A stretch of 64,000 nt of DNA from Variovorax sp. V213 (GTDB taxonomy: Bacteria > Pseudomonadota > Gammaproteobacteria > Burkholderiales > Burkholderiaceae_C), in NCBI RefSeq assembly GCF_041154455.1, contig NZ_AP028664.1, forward strand, positions 310,001 through 374,000, written 5' to 3'. This document shows positions 7,684 through 17,823 of the stretch, in pieces. The first letter of the stretch is position 1, and every line of letters begins with the position of its first letter. The notes beneath the pieces were generated by a model. That model searched no databases and had not been told where the DNA came from. It saw nothing but the letters and a program-made list of their open reading frames with translations. Both the position numbers and the translations under genes were made by a program.

Positions 7684-8553
7684 ATGGCTGCTGAAAACGC
7701 TGCGGAACATGGTCAGACCGCGGGTGAATACATCATTCACCACTTGACGCACCTGCAAAGCTCCAAGCCTGGAGGTGTTGCGGACTTTTCGGTTTTCAAT
7801 TTCGACTCGCTTTTTTTCTCGATCGCGTTGGGCATTCTGGGATGCTGGCTGCTCTGGCTGGCCGCCCGCAAGGCTACTTCGGGCGTTCCCGGGCGTTTTC
7901 AAGCGGCCGTCGAGCTGCTGGTCGAAATGGTCGACCAGCAGGCCAAGGGCATCGTTCACAACGCCACCAGCCGCAAGTTCGTCGCTCCGCTGGCGCTCAC
8001 CATCTTCGTGTGGATCTTCCTGCTGAACGCAATGGACCTGTTCCCGGTCGATTTGTTCCCGGCAATCTGGGCCAAGATCTTCGGCATCGCCGGCGAGGAC
8101 CCGCACCACGCCTATCTGCGCGTCGTGCCCACGGCCGACCTCTCGGTGACGATGGGCATGTCGGTTGCCGTGCTGCTGGTCTGCCTGTTCTACAACATCA
8201 AGATCAAGGGTCTCGGCGGCTGGGTGCACGAGCTCTTCACGGCGCCGTTCGGCAACCACTGGGCGCTGTATCCGTTCAACTTCGCCATGCAGATGATCGA
8301 GTTCGTCGCCAAGACCGTCTCGCACGGCATGCGTCTGTTCGGCAACATGTATGCCGGCGAACTGATCTTCCTGCTGATCGCCCTGATGGGTGGTGCCTGG
8401 TCGCTCTCGGCCACCGGCATCGGCCTGGCCATCGGCCACATCATCGCGGGCACGGCCTGGGCCATCTTCCACATCCTGATCATCACGCTGCAAGCCTTCG
8501 TGTTCATGATGCTGGCGCTGGTCTACATCGGCCAGGCTCACGATCACCACTGA
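7684..8553 (+). CDS. atpB: ATP synthase Fo subunit a
   Basis: 289 residues, a hydrophobic multi-pass protein. It carries the FFSIALG start region, the DLFPVDLFP loop, and the conserved helix containing SHGMRLFGNMYAGELI, where the Arg is the essential proton-channel arginine, followed by the QAFVFMMLALVYI helix. Subunit a forms the two proton half-channels against the c-ring in the inner membrane. Length and order are standard for proteobacteria. Confidence 0.98.
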   Translation: MAAENAAEHGQTAGEYIIHHLTHLQSSKPGGVADFSVFNFDSLFFSIALGILGCWLLWLAARKATSGVPGRFQAAVELLVEMVDQQAKGIVHNATSRKFVAPLALTIFVWIFLLNAMDLFPVDLFPAIWAKIFGIAGEDPHHAYLRVVPTADLSVTMGMSVAVLLVCLFYNIKIKGLGGWVHELFTAPFGNHWALYPFNFAMQMIEFVAKTVSHGMRLFGNMYAGELIFLLIALMGGAWSLSATGIGLAIGHIIAGTAWAIFHILIITLQAFVFMMLALVYIGQAHDHH

Positions 8554-8615
8554 TCGTCCGTTTTTCGGTTTAGTTTTTTCGTTTTCTCTTCAACCAAAGT
8601 CCTCTAGGAGTCATC

Positions 8616-8879
8616 ATGGAAGTTATTAGCTTTGTTGCACTGGCCGCCGGCCTGATCATCGGTCTGGGCGCTGTGGGCGCATGTATCGGCATCGGCATCA
8701 TGGGCAGCAAGTACCTCGAGTCGGCCGCACGTCAGCCTGAACTCATGGGTGAACTTCAAACCAAGATGTTCCTGCTGGCTGGTCTGATCGACGCCGCTTT
8801 CATTATCGGCACCGGTATCGCTCTGTGGTTCGCAACGGCCAACCCGTTCCTGGCTCAGATCGCCAACCTGCCGAAGTAA
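8616..8879 (+). CDS. atpE: ATP synthase Fo subunit c
   Basis: 87 residues forming a two-helix hairpin. Helix 1 holds the glycine-rich GLGAVGACIGIGIMGS stretch, the polar loop is ARQPE, and helix 2 carries the proton-binding aspartate D59 (GLIDAAF). The residues seen around it look like a proton-type rather than a sodium-type site. A run of these subunits makes the rotor ring. It has an AGGAG ribosome-binding site. The atpB-atpE gap is 62 bp and the atpE-atpF gap 77 bp, as commonly seen where atpE is translated at a higher level. Confidence 0.98.
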   Translation: MEVISFVALAAGLIIGLGAVGACIGIGIMGSKYLESAARQPELMGELQTKMFLLAGLIDAAFIIGTGIALWFATANPFLAQIANLPK

Positions 8880-8956
8880 GTCTTTCTCGTCGGACCCGTG
8901 ACGTCGTTCCCCTCCGTGGAATGGCTTCGCATTCAATCCCAAAGAGAGGGTGAAAA

Positions 8957-9427
8957 GTGAGCATTACCGGTACCCTGATCGTTCAGATGATCGTGTTCCT
9001 GATCCTGGTCGGGTTCACGATGAAGTTCGTGTGGCCGCCGATCGCCAAGGCGCTGGACGACCGCGCTGCGAAGATCGCCGAAGGCCTCGCTGCAGCCGAC
9101 AAGGCCAAGTCCGAGTTGTCCGCCGCCAACAAGCGCGTGGAAGCCGAACTGGGCCAGGCGCGCAATGAGTCCGCGCAACGTCTTGCCGACGCCGAACGTC
9201 GCGCCCAGGCCATCGTTGAAGAGGCCAAGGCCCGCGCGACCGAAGAAGGCAACAAGATCGTTGCTGCTGCACGCGTCGAAGCCGACCAGCAGGCACTGAA
9301 GGCGCGCGAAGCATTGCGCGAGCAGGTTGCCGCACTGGCCGTCAAGGGCGCAGAGCAGATTCTGCGCAAGGAAGTGAATGCGGGCGTCCACGCCGATTTG
9401 CTTGCCCGTCTGCAGACCGAACTCTGA
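8957..9427 (+). CDS. atpF: ATP synthase Fo subunit b
   Basis: 156 residues from a GTG start at 8957. The start is set by the preceding AGAGAGGG and by the family length: the N-terminal membrane helix (residues ~5-26) begins right after it and is followed by the conserved MKFVWPPI. The rest is a long charged helix rich in Ala, Glu, Lys and Arg that forms the dimeric peripheral stalk holding F1 to Fo. Confidence 0.97.
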   Translation: MSITGTLIVQMIVFLILVGFTMKFVWPPIAKALDDRAAKIAEGLAAADKAKSELSAANKRVEAELGQARNESAQRLADAERRAQAIVEEAKARATEEGNKIVAAARVEADQQALKAREALREQVAALAVKGAEQILRKEVNAGVHADLLARLQTEL

Positions 9428-9435
9428 TAGAAGCC

Positions 9436-9966
9436 ATGGCAGAACTCGCCACCATCGCACGTCCCTACGCCGAGGCGCTCTTCAAGGCGTCGTCGTCCGA
9501 CGTCGCCGGAACCAGCGTCTGGCTCGACAAGGTGGCCGCCATCGCGGCCAATCCGGAGCTCCAGCAGTTCGCCGACAACCCCAAGGCCACGGCCGAGCAG
9601 GTTCTCGGTGTGGTCGCCGGCGCCTTCGGTGCACCGCTGACTGCCCACGCCCAGAACTTTCTGGGTGCGCTCCTGGACAACGGGCGTTTCTCGGTGCTGC
9701 CGGAAATTGCGAAGCAGTTCCGGACACTGGCCAACGCGAAGAGCGGCTCGTCCGACGCCGTGGTCTACAGCGCCTTCCCCATCGACGCCGCGGTTCTGGC
9801 CAATGTGGCGGCCGCGCTCGAAAAGCGTTTCGGCCGCAAGCTGCAAGTCACAGTCCAGCAAGAGCCGGAACTGATCGGCGGCATTCGTGTGGTGGTCGGC
9901 GACGAGGTGCTCGACACCTCCGTCAAAGCGCGCCTTGAACAAATGAAAGTTGCGCTGGCGGCCTGA
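9436..9966 (+). CDS. atpH: ATP synthase F1 subunit delta
   Basis: 176 residues. The opening ELATIARPYAEALF and the C-terminal region PELIGGIRVVVGDEVLDTSVKARLEQM are the standard OSCP/delta signatures. Delta links the top of the alpha3-beta3 head to the b-dimer stalk. It starts 8 bp after atpF and ends 48 bp before atpA. Confidence 0.97.
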   Translation: MAELATIARPYAEALFKASSSDVAGTSVWLDKVAAIAANPELQQFADNPKATAEQVLGVVAGAFGAPLTAHAQNFLGALLDNGRFSVLPEIAKQFRTLANAKSGSSDAVVYSAFPIDAAVLANVAAALEKRFGRKLQVTVQQEPELIGGIRVVVGDEVLDTSVKARLEQMKVALAA

Positions 9967-10014
9967 CGGTCTTCAGCCCTCTACTTGTAGCCTCAAAGAA
10001 AGAAGGAAAGAGTC

Positions 10015-11568
<1,554 letters not shown>

Positions 11569-11589
11569 TCGGCCGGACAAGGAGCTCTC

Positions 11590-12465
11590 ATGGCAGCTGG
11601 TAAGGAAATCCGCGGCAAGATCAAATCGGTGGAAAACACCAAGAAGATCACCAAGGCCATGGAAATGGTCTCGGTTTCCAAGATGCGCAAGGCGCAAGAG
11701 CGCATGCGTGCCGCCCGCCCCTACAGCGAGAAAATTCGCAACATTGCGGCCAACCTGGGCAAGGCGAATCCGGAGTACACGCACGCGTTCATGAAGAAGA
11801 ACGAGGCCAAGGCCATCGGCTTCATCATCGTCACGAGCGACAAGGGCCTGTGCGGCGGCTTGAACACCAACCTGCTGCGCGCCGTCACCGGCAAGCTGCG
11901 GGAAGCGCAGAGCGCAGGCATCGCCATCGAGTCGGTGGCCATCGGCAACAAGGGCCTGGGCTTCCTGAATCGCATCGGCGCCCGCGTGGTGGCCCACGTC
12001 ACCCACCTGGGCGACACGCCTCACCTGGACAAGCTCATCGGGCCGGTCAAGACGCTGCTCGACGCTTATGCCGAGGGGAAGCTGTCGGCCGTGTACCTGT
12101 GCTACACCAAGTTCATCAACACGATCAAGCAGGAGCCGCTCGTCGAGCAGCTGCTGCCGCTGGCCGCAGACTCGCTGCAAGTCGAGGCGGGCCAGCATTC
12201 GTGGGACTACATCTACGAGCCCGACGCGCAGAGCGTGATCGACGAACTGCTGGTGCGCTACGTGGAGTCGCTGGTCTACCAGGCCGTGGCCGAGAACATG
12301 GCGTCCGAGCATTCGGCGCGGATGGTGGCCATGAAGGCGGCGACGGACAACGCCGGCAACGTGATCAGCGAGCTCAAGCTGGTCTACAACAAGACGCGCC
12401 AGGCAGGCATCACCAAGGAACTTTCGGAAATCGTGTCCGGCGCCGCTGCGGCCGCCGGTGTTTGA
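11590..12465 (+). CDS. atpG: ATP synthase F1 subunit gamma
   Basis: 291 residues. The N-terminal helix KEIRGKIKSVENTKKITKAM and the internal SDKGLCGGLN motif identify the rotor shaft subunit, and the C-terminal helix ends with RQAGITKELSEIVSGAAA. Usually atpD follows within a few dozen bases; here a separate lipoprotein gene and two hairpins lie in between. Confidence 0.99.
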   Translation: MAAGKEIRGKIKSVENTKKITKAMEMVSVSKMRKAQERMRAARPYSEKIRNIAANLGKANPEYTHAFMKKNEAKAIGFIIVTSDKGLCGGLNTNLLRAVTGKLREAQSAGIAIESVAIGNKGLGFLNRIGARVVAHVTHLGDTPHLDKLIGPVKTLLDAYAEGKLSAVYLCYTKFINTIKQEPLVEQLLPLAADSLQVEAGQHSWDYIYEPDAQSVIDELLVRYVESLVYQAVAENMASEHSARMVAMKAATDNAGNVISELKLVYNKTRQAGITKELSEIVSGAAAAAGV

Positions 12466-12498
12466 TGAGGCAATGTTCCAGGCCACATTGCCATTCGA

Positions 12499-12515
12499 GG
12501 CTCGCTCTGCGAGCC
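12499..12515. repeat. Perfect 7-bp stem hairpin between atpG and the lipoprotein gene
   Basis: GGCTCGC-TCT-GCGAGCC, extended by TCG/CGA with one bulged base. A run of seven T/A-rich bases (TTTTTTA) follows 14 bases later, so it is not a canonical intrinsic terminator but could attenuate transcription or act as an RNA processing or stability element inside the atp mRNA. Confidence 0.55.
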
Positions 12516-12551
12516 CGATAACCGAAGGCCTTTTTTAGGGGACTCTGAACA

Positions 12552-12929
12552 ATGAAGAAACTTCTCGTTCTGGTGGCCATGGCCGCCGCGCTGACTGCCT
12601 GCTCCAAGAAGGAGGAGGCGCCCGCGGCACCGCCGGCACCCGCCGCTGCACCAGCTCCGGCTCCTGCGCCTGCGCCAGCTGCACCGCCGGCCGCAACCGC
12701 GCCGACGGCATCGGCCGCGGATCTGCCGCAAGAGTGCAACGATTACCTCGCCAAGGCACAGGCCTGCGTGTCGGCGCAAAGCGGCGCCGCTGCCGATGCG
12801 ATGAAGGCGAGCGTGGAGCAGACCAAGGCTGCCTGGGCTTCGATGGGCACCGACAAGGCCGCGCTGGGCCAGGCTTGCAAGGCTGCCAGCGATGCCTTCG
12901 CCGCACAGGCGGCGGCAATGAAGTGCTGA
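12552..12929 (+). CDS. Small Ala/Pro-rich lipoprotein embedded in the atp operon
   Basis: 125 residues. A lipoprotein signal peptide ends in the lipobox LTAC with Cys17 as the lipidated residue. It is followed by a low-complexity Ala/Pro linker (about 20-58) and a small C-terminal domain (about 59-125) holding four cysteines (CNDYL, QACVS, QACKA and the final Cys), which could form two disulfides in the periplasm. An AGGGGA ribosome-binding site is present. The gene lies on the coding strand between atpG and atpD, a position not normally occupied in proteobacterial atp operons. No function can be assigned. The residue after Cys17 is Ser, not Asp, which would favour the outer membrane by the usual sorting rule. 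Confidence 0.85.
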   Translation: MKKLLVLVAMAAALTACSKKEEAPAAPPAPAAAPAPAPAPAPAAPPAATAPTASAADLPQECNDYLAKAQACVSAQSGAAADAMKASVEQTKAAWASMGTDKAALGQACKAASDAFAAQAAAMKC

Positions 12930-12969
12930 TCGGAAGTATCTGAAATCAAGGGTGCCGGCCCGTCCGGCA

Positions 12970-13016
12970 TTCTTGCAAAAGCGGCCCGCGATGGCACAAG
13001 GACGCTTCTGCAAGAA
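12970..13016. repeat. Long stem-loop in the atpD leader
   Basis: TTCTTGCAAAAGC at 12970-12982 pairs with GCTTCTGCAAGAA at 13004-13016, 13 positions with a single A-C mismatch, around a 21-base loop. It ends 37 bases before the atpD ATG. It may stabilise the distal atpDC message or separate it from the lipoprotein region. The structure is read from sequence; the role is inference. Confidence 0.5.
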
Positions 13017-13053
13017 CCTGTCGCAACATTATTGAGATCCAGAAGGAAACGCC

Positions 13054-14454
13054 ATGGCTGAAGGAAAAATTGTCCAATGTATCGGCGCCGTGGTCGACGT
13101 GGAGTTCCCGCGTGACCAGATGCCCAAGGTGTATGACGCCTTGAAATTCGAAGGCGGCGGGCTGACCCTCGAAGTCCAGCAGCAGCTCGGCGACGGCGTG
13201 GTGCGCACCATTGCGCTCGGCTCGTCCGACGGCCTGCGCCGCGGCCTGATCGTGACCAACACCGGCGCACCCATCACGGTGCCCGTCGGCAAGGCCACGC
13301 TGGGCCGCATCATGGACGTGCTCGGCCGTCCGATCGACGAGCGCGGCGACGTGAGCCAGGACCTCACCGCATCGATCCACCGCAAGGCGCCTGCATACGA
13401 CGAACTCTCGCCGTCGCAAGACCTGCTGGAAACCGGCATCAAGGTGATCGACCTGGTGTGCCCGTTCGCCAAGGGCGGCAAGGTGGGCCTGTTCGGCGGC
13501 GCCGGCGTGGGCAAGACCGTGAACATGATGGAACTCATCAACAACATCGCCAAGGCTCACTCGGGTCTGTCGGTGTTCGCCGGTGTGGGTGAACGTACCC
13601 GCGAAGGCAACGACTTCTATCACGAGATGGCCGACTCCGGCGTCGTGAACCTCGAGAAGCTCGAGGACTCGAAGGTGGCCATGGTCTACGGCCAGATGAA
13701 CGAACCCCCGGGCAACCGTCTGCGCGTGGCGCTGACCGGCCTGACCATCGCCGAGTCGTTCCGCGACGAAGGCCGCGACGTGCTGTTCTTCGTGGACAAC
13801 ATCTACCGCTACACGCTGGCCGGTACCGAAGTGTCGGCGCTGCTGGGTCGCATGCCTTCCGCCGTGGGCTACCAGCCGACGCTGGCCGAAGAAATGGGCC
13901 GCCTGCAAGAGCGGATCACGTCGACCAAGGTTGGCTCGATCACCTCGATCCAGGCCGTGTACGTGCCAGCCGACGACTTGACCGACCCGTCGCCCGCCAC
14001 CACCTTCGCCCACTTGGACTCCACCGTGGTGCTGTCGCGTGACATCGCTTCGCTCGGTATCTACCCCGCCGTGGACCCGCTCGACTCGACCTCGCGCCAG
14101 CTCGACCCGAACGTGGTCGGCGAAGAGCACTACAACGTGGCCCGCGCCGTGCAAGGCACGCTGCAGCGCTACAAGGAACTGCGTGACATCATCGCGATTC
14201 TGGGCATGGACGAACTGGCACCGGAAGACAAGCTGGCCGTGGCCCGCGCCCGCAAGATCCAGCGTTTCCTGTCGCAGCCGTTCCACGTGGCCGAAGTGTT
14301 CACGGGCTCGCCCGGCAAGTACGTGCCGCTGGCTGAAACCATCCGCGGCTTCAAGATGATCGTGAACGGCGAAGCCGACCACCTGCCGGAACAAGCGTTC
14401 TACATGGTGGGCGGCATCGACGAGGCGTTCGAGAAGGCCAAGAAGGTCGCTTAA
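13054..14454 (+). CDS. atpD: ATP synthase F1 subunit beta (catalytic)
   Basis: 466 residues. The P-loop GGAGVGKT lies at residues 148-155, the GERTREGND segment holds the catalytic glutamate, and SALLGRMPSAVGYQPTL is the family signature. Beta carries the catalytic ATP sites. The ribosome-binding site AGAAGGAAA is well placed. The leader of 124 bp after the lipoprotein gene is unusually long for this position and contains the stem-loop listed separately. Confidence 0.99.
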   Translation: MAEGKIVQCIGAVVDVEFPRDQMPKVYDALKFEGGGLTLEVQQQLGDGVVRTIALGSSDGLRRGLIVTNTGAPITVPVGKATLGRIMDVLGRPIDERGDVSQDLTASIHRKAPAYDELSPSQDLLETGIKVIDLVCPFAKGGKVGLFGGAGVGKTVNMMELINNIAKAHSGLSVFAGVGERTREGNDFYHEMADSGVVNLEKLEDSKVAMVYGQMNEPPGNRLRVALTGLTIAESFRDEGRDVLFFVDNIYRYTLAGTEVSALLGRMPSAVGYQPTLAEEMGRLQERITSTKVGSITSIQAVYVPADDLTDPSPATTFAHLDSTVVLSRDIASLGIYPAVDPLDSTSRQLDPNVVGEEHYNVARAVQGTLQRYKELRDIIAILGMDELAPEDKLAVARARKIQRFLSQPFHVAEVFTGSPGKYVPLAETIRGFKMIVNGEADHLPEQAFYMVGGIDEAFEKAKKVA

Positions 14455-14466
14455 AAAGGAATCACC

Positions 14467-14886
14467 ATGGCAGGCACCATTCATGTGGACGTGGTCAGCG
14501 CGGAAGAGTCGATCTTCTCGGGCGAGGCCAAGTTCGTCGCGCTGCCCGGTGAAGCCGGTGAGCTCGGCATCTATCCGCGCCACACCCCGCTGATCACGCG
14601 CATCCGTCCGGGTGCGGTGCGCATCGAAACGGCCGACGGCGGCGAAGAGTTCGTCTTCGTGGCCGGGGGCATTCTCGAAGTGCAGCCCAACGCCGTCACC
14701 GTGCTGTCCGACACCGCCATCCGCGGCAAGGACCTCGACGACGAGAAGGCCAACAAGGCCAAGGCGGCTGCCGAGGAAGCGCTCAAGAGCGCCAGGACCG
14801 ACATCGACATCGCGATGGCGCAGTCGGAGCTGGCCGTGATGGCCGCGCAACTCGCAGCGCTGCGCAAGTACCGCCAGAAAAAGTAA
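14467..14886 (+). CDS. atpC: ATP synthase F1 subunit epsilon
   Basis: 139 residues. The N-terminal beta-sandwich has the family signature LPGEAGELGIYPRHTPLIT, and the C-terminal helical hairpin is Ala/Lys-rich and ends LAALRKYRQKK. Epsilon couples the rotor to the c-ring and can inhibit ATP hydrolysis. It is the last gene of the operon, 12 bp after atpD and followed by a strong terminator. Confidence 0.98.
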   Translation: MAGTIHVDVVSAEESIFSGEAKFVALPGEAGELGIYPRHTPLITRIRPGAVRIETADGGEEFVFVAGGILEVQPNAVTVLSDTAIRGKDLDDEKANKAKAAAEEALKSARTDIDIAMAQSELAVMAAQLAALRKYRQKK

Positions 14887-14912
14887 GAACCAAGAAGGCT
14901 CTTCATCTAGAA

Positions 14913-14936
14913 AAGCCGCCTCCGGGCGGCTTTTTT
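14913..14936 (+). terminator. Intrinsic terminator of the atp operon
   Basis: AAGCCGCC-TCCG-GGCGGCTT stem followed by a T tract, 27 bp after the atpC stop. It is a classic Rho-independent terminator closing the ATP synthase operon. Confidence 0.9.
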
Positions 14937-14971
14937 GCGTCTGGCGCCCTGCATGCCCGCATCTTTGGTTT

Positions 14972-14988
14972 GAACTTGGTCGAAGTTC
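14972..14988. promoter_or_regulatory. Palindromic operator candidate upstream of the ROK regulator
   Basis: GAACTT-GGTCG-AAGTTC is a perfect 6-bp inverted repeat with a 5-bp spacer, 97 bp before the regulator start. It could be the binding site for the ROK repressor controlling its own gene and the transporter operon. No second copy was seen to confirm a consensus. Confidence 0.4.
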
Positions 14989-15085
14989 GGTCTTGTTCGG
15001 CTGAAGCCGCGCACCTAGTATTCGCATTCGCCCGAACAGCACCCGCTGCGGGCGGTGGGCAAGAAGAATATTGGAGACACAGCGC

Positions 15086-16288
15086 GTGGCACCCTGGAGT
15101 GGCATCACTGCGGACGAAATGCGGTTGCTGGAGACCATCTTCTGGTCGTCTGGCGGGTCGCGCCATGCCATGGCCGAGCAGCTCGGCTTCTCCAAGAGCA
15201 AGGCCAATGCGCTGATTGCGGGCCTGGTCGACCAGGGCCTGTTGGCCGAAGCGGGCCTGCAGCGCTCGTCGGGCGGACGGCGCGCCGAAAACCTCCAGCT
15301 CCACGCCGGCCTGGGTGTGCTCGTGGGCATCGACATCGGCGCCACCAGCCTCGACGTCGCGGTGCTGCGCCCTGACCTGACCGTGCTCGCGCAGCACGAC
15401 GAACCCGCCGACGTGCGCGAAGGCCCGGCCGTGGTGCTGGCGCGGGTGCGTGTGCTCATGCGCGAACTGCTCGCGCGCTGCAACAGCGGCGCCAAGGACG
15501 TGCTCGGCATCGGCATCGGCGTGCCCGGCCCCGTCAATTTCGAGATCGGCCAGCTCGTGAATCCGCCGCTGATGCCGGCCTGGGACAGCTTCTCGATCCG
15601 CGACTACCTGCGCGAGGACTACGCCGCGCCCGTCTTCGTCGACAACGACGTGAACCTGATGGCGCTCGGCGAGCTCTGGCGGCTGAAGCGCTCGCTCAAC
15701 AACTTTCTCGTGATCAAGATCGGTACCGGCATTGGCTGCGGCATCGTCTGCCATGGCGAGGTCTATCGCGGCGCGGCCGGTTCGGCCGGCGACGTGGGCC
15801 ACATCTGCGTCGACCAGGAGGGCCCGCGCTGCCATTGCGGCAATGTCGGCTGCGTCGAGGCCATGGCCGCGGGGCCGGCCATCACGCGCATGGCCGTGCA
15901 GGCGGCCGAAGCCGGCGAAAGCGCCATGCTCGCCGAATGCCTGCGCGTGCACGGGCGCATCGATGCCGTCGATGTGGGCCAGGCGAGCCGCGCCGGCGAT
16001 ACGGCCGCCAACGGCATCATCCAGCGCGCGGGCAACCTCATCGGCCAGATGCTGGCGTCGGTGGTGAATTTCTTCAATCCGTCGCATGTGTTCATCGGCG
16101 GCGGCATCACGCGCATCGGCCCGTTGTTTCTCGCGGCCGTGCGGCAGAGCGTCTACCAGCGCTCGCTTGCGCTCTCCACGCGGCACCTGGAGATCCAGTA
16201 CGCGCCGCTGGGCGTGCAGGGCGGACTGATCGGCGCTGGCGTGCTCGCGATGCATGAAACACTGAAAGTCCGCGGAGTGGCGCCATGA
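15086..16288 (+). CDS. ROK-family transcriptional regulator (NagC/XylR type)
   Basis: 400 residues from the GTG at 15086, chosen because GGAG sits 9 bases upstream; an in-frame TTG at 15071 has no such site. The N-terminal ~70 residues form a winged helix (AMAEQLGFSKSKANALIAGLVDQGLL). Then come the ROK ATPase-like core with VGIDIGATSLDVAVL, GIGIGVPGPVN and IGTGIGCGI, and the zinc motif CHCGNVGCVEAMA. Such proteins usually repress a sugar operon and release DNA on binding sugar. Its stop overlaps the ABC ATPase start by 4 bp, so it is the first gene of the transport operon and its likely regulator. Confidence 0.9.
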   Translation: MAPWSGITADEMRLLETIFWSSGGSRHAMAEQLGFSKSKANALIAGLVDQGLLAEAGLQRSSGGRRAENLQLHAGLGVLVGIDIGATSLDVAVLRPDLTVLAQHDEPADVREGPAVVLARVRVLMRELLARCNSGAKDVLGIGIGVPGPVNFEIGQLVNPPLMPAWDSFSIRDYLREDYAAPVFVDNDVNLMALGELWRLKRSLNNFLVIKIGTGIGCGIVCHGEVYRGAAGSAGDVGHICVDQEGPRCHCGNVGCVEAMAAGPAITRMAVQAAEAGESAMLAECLRVHGRIDAVDVGQASRAGDTAANGIIQRAGNLIGQMLASVVNFFNPSHVFIGGGITRIGPLFLAAVRQSVYQRSLALSTRHLEIQYAPLGVQGGLIGAGVLAMHETLKVRGVAP

Positions 16289-17823
16289 CGGCACAAGCAG
16301 AAACCAAGGGCAGCGTCGCGGTCGAATTCGACGGCGTGGTGAAGGCCTTCGGTCCGGTGGAGGTGCTGCACGGCGTGAGCTTTTCGCTGGCGCCCGGCCA
16401 TGTGTACGGGCTGCTCGGCGAGAACGGCGCGGGCAAGTCCACGCTGATGAAGATCCTGTCGGGCTACGAGCCGCTCACCGGCGGCACGCTGCGCATCAAC
16501 GGCCAGACGCAGCAGTTCACGAGCTCGCGCGACGCGGAGGCGCTGGGCATCGTGCTGATCCATCAGGAGTTCAATCTTGCCGAAGACCTGAGCGTGGCGC
16601 AGAACATCTTCCTGGGCCATGAAAGGAAGAAGGGCTGGCTGCTCGACGACGCCACGATGGAGCGCGACGCCGCCGCCGCGCTCGCCGCCGTCGGCCTGCA
16701 GGTCGATCCGCGCAACAAGGTGCGGCGGCTCATCGTGGCCGAGAAGCAGCTCGTCGAGATCGCGAAAGCCATCGCGCGACGTGCGCGCCTGCTCATCATG
16801 GACGAGCCGACCGCCACGCTCACGCCCGGCGAGACCGAGCGCCTCTTCAAGCTCATTGCGCAGCTGCGCGCCGACGGCGTAACCATCGTCTACATCTCGC
16901 ACAAGCTCGACGAGGTGGAGCAGGTGACTGATGAGGTGATCGTGATGCGCGACGGCCGCTTCGTGGCGCGCGCACCCACGCCCCAGGTGACGCGCCACCA
17001 GATGGCGAACCTCATGGTGGGCCGCGAGCTCGCCGACTTGTACCCGCCGCGCGACGTGGTGGTGGCCGCCGACGCGCCTGCCATGCGCGTGCGCAATTTC
17101 AGTGTGCCCGGTTGGGCGCACGATGTCGGCTTCGAGGTGCGTCCCGGCGAGATCCTTGGCTTCGCAGGCCTGGTCGGCGCCGGCCGCACCGAACTTTTCG
17201 AAGGCCTGCTGGGCCTCAGGCCCGCAAGCGGCCATGTCGAGATGCTCGGCAGGCCGGTGCCCGACCAGAAGGGCTGGCGCAGCCCGCGCGACGCCGCGCG
17301 GCACGGGCTTACCTACCTGAGCGAAGACCGCAAGGGCAAGGGCCTGCACGTGAACTTCGGCCTGCGCCAGAACCTCACGCTGATGGCGCTCGAGCGCTAT
17401 GCCCAGCCCTGGCTCCAGCCCGAGGCCGAACGCGGTGCGCTGGCCGAGGCCGTGAAGGACTACGGCATTCGTACCGGCTCCCTCGACGTCAAGGCCTCGT
17501 CGCTCTCGGGCGGCAACCAGCAGAAGCTCGCGCTTGCCAAGGTGCTGCAGCCCAGGCCGAAGGTGGTGGTGCTCGACGAGCCCACGCGCGGCGTCGACAT
17601 CGGCGCCAAGCGCGACATCTATTTCCTGATCCAGCGACTCGCCCGCGAAGGGCTCGCGGTGATCGTCGTCTCGTCGGAGCTGATGGAACTCATCGGCCTG
17701 TGCCACCGCGTCGCGGTGATGCGCGCGGGCCGCCTGGTCGCCACGCTCAACGCTGACCATTTGACCGAAGAGGAGCTCATCGCTCATGCCACCGGAACAG
17801 CAGACATCCACGCCGCAGCCTGA
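16285..17823 (+). CDS. Sugar ABC transporter ATP-binding protein (CUT2, RbsA/MglA type)
   Basis: 512 residues with two fused ATPase domains. Domain 1 has Walker A GENGAGKSTLMK and Walker B LLIMDEPTATLT. Domain 2 has the degenerate Walker A GLVGAGRTE seen in CUT2 proteins, the signature LSGGNQQK and Walker B VVLDEPTRGVD. It energises import of a monosaccharide or polyol in the inner membrane. It overlaps the regulator by 4 bp and the permease by 38 bp. Confidence 0.95.
   Translation: MTAQAETKGSVAVEFDGVVKAFGPVEVLHGVSFSLAPGHVYGLLGENGAGKSTLMKILSGYEPLTGGTLRINGQTQQFTSSRDAEALGIVLIHQEFNLAEDLSVAQNIFLGHERKKGWLLDDATMERDAAAALAAVGLQVDPRNKVRRLIVAEKQLVEIAKAIARRARLLIMDEPTATLTPGETERLFKLIAQLRADGVTIVYISHKLDEVEQVTDEVIVMRDGRFVARAPTPQVTRHQMANLMVGRELADLYPPRDVVVAADAPAMRVRNFSVPGWAHDVGFEVRPGEILGFAGLVGAGRTELFEGLLGLRPASGHVEMLGRPVPDQKGWRSPRDAARHGLTYLSEDRKGKGLHVNFGLRQNLTLMALERYAQPWLQPEAERGALAEAVKDYGIRTGSLDVKASSLSGGNQQKLALAKVLQPRPKVVVLDEPTRGVDIGAKRDIYFLIQRLAREGLAVIVVSSELMELIGLCHRVAVMRAGRLVATLNADHLTEEELIAHATGTADIHAAA

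Noticed and set aside
12946..15537. An 863-codon minus-strand open frame across atpD and atpC
   Set aside because: Antisense shadow of conserved genes; it also runs through a strong terminator.
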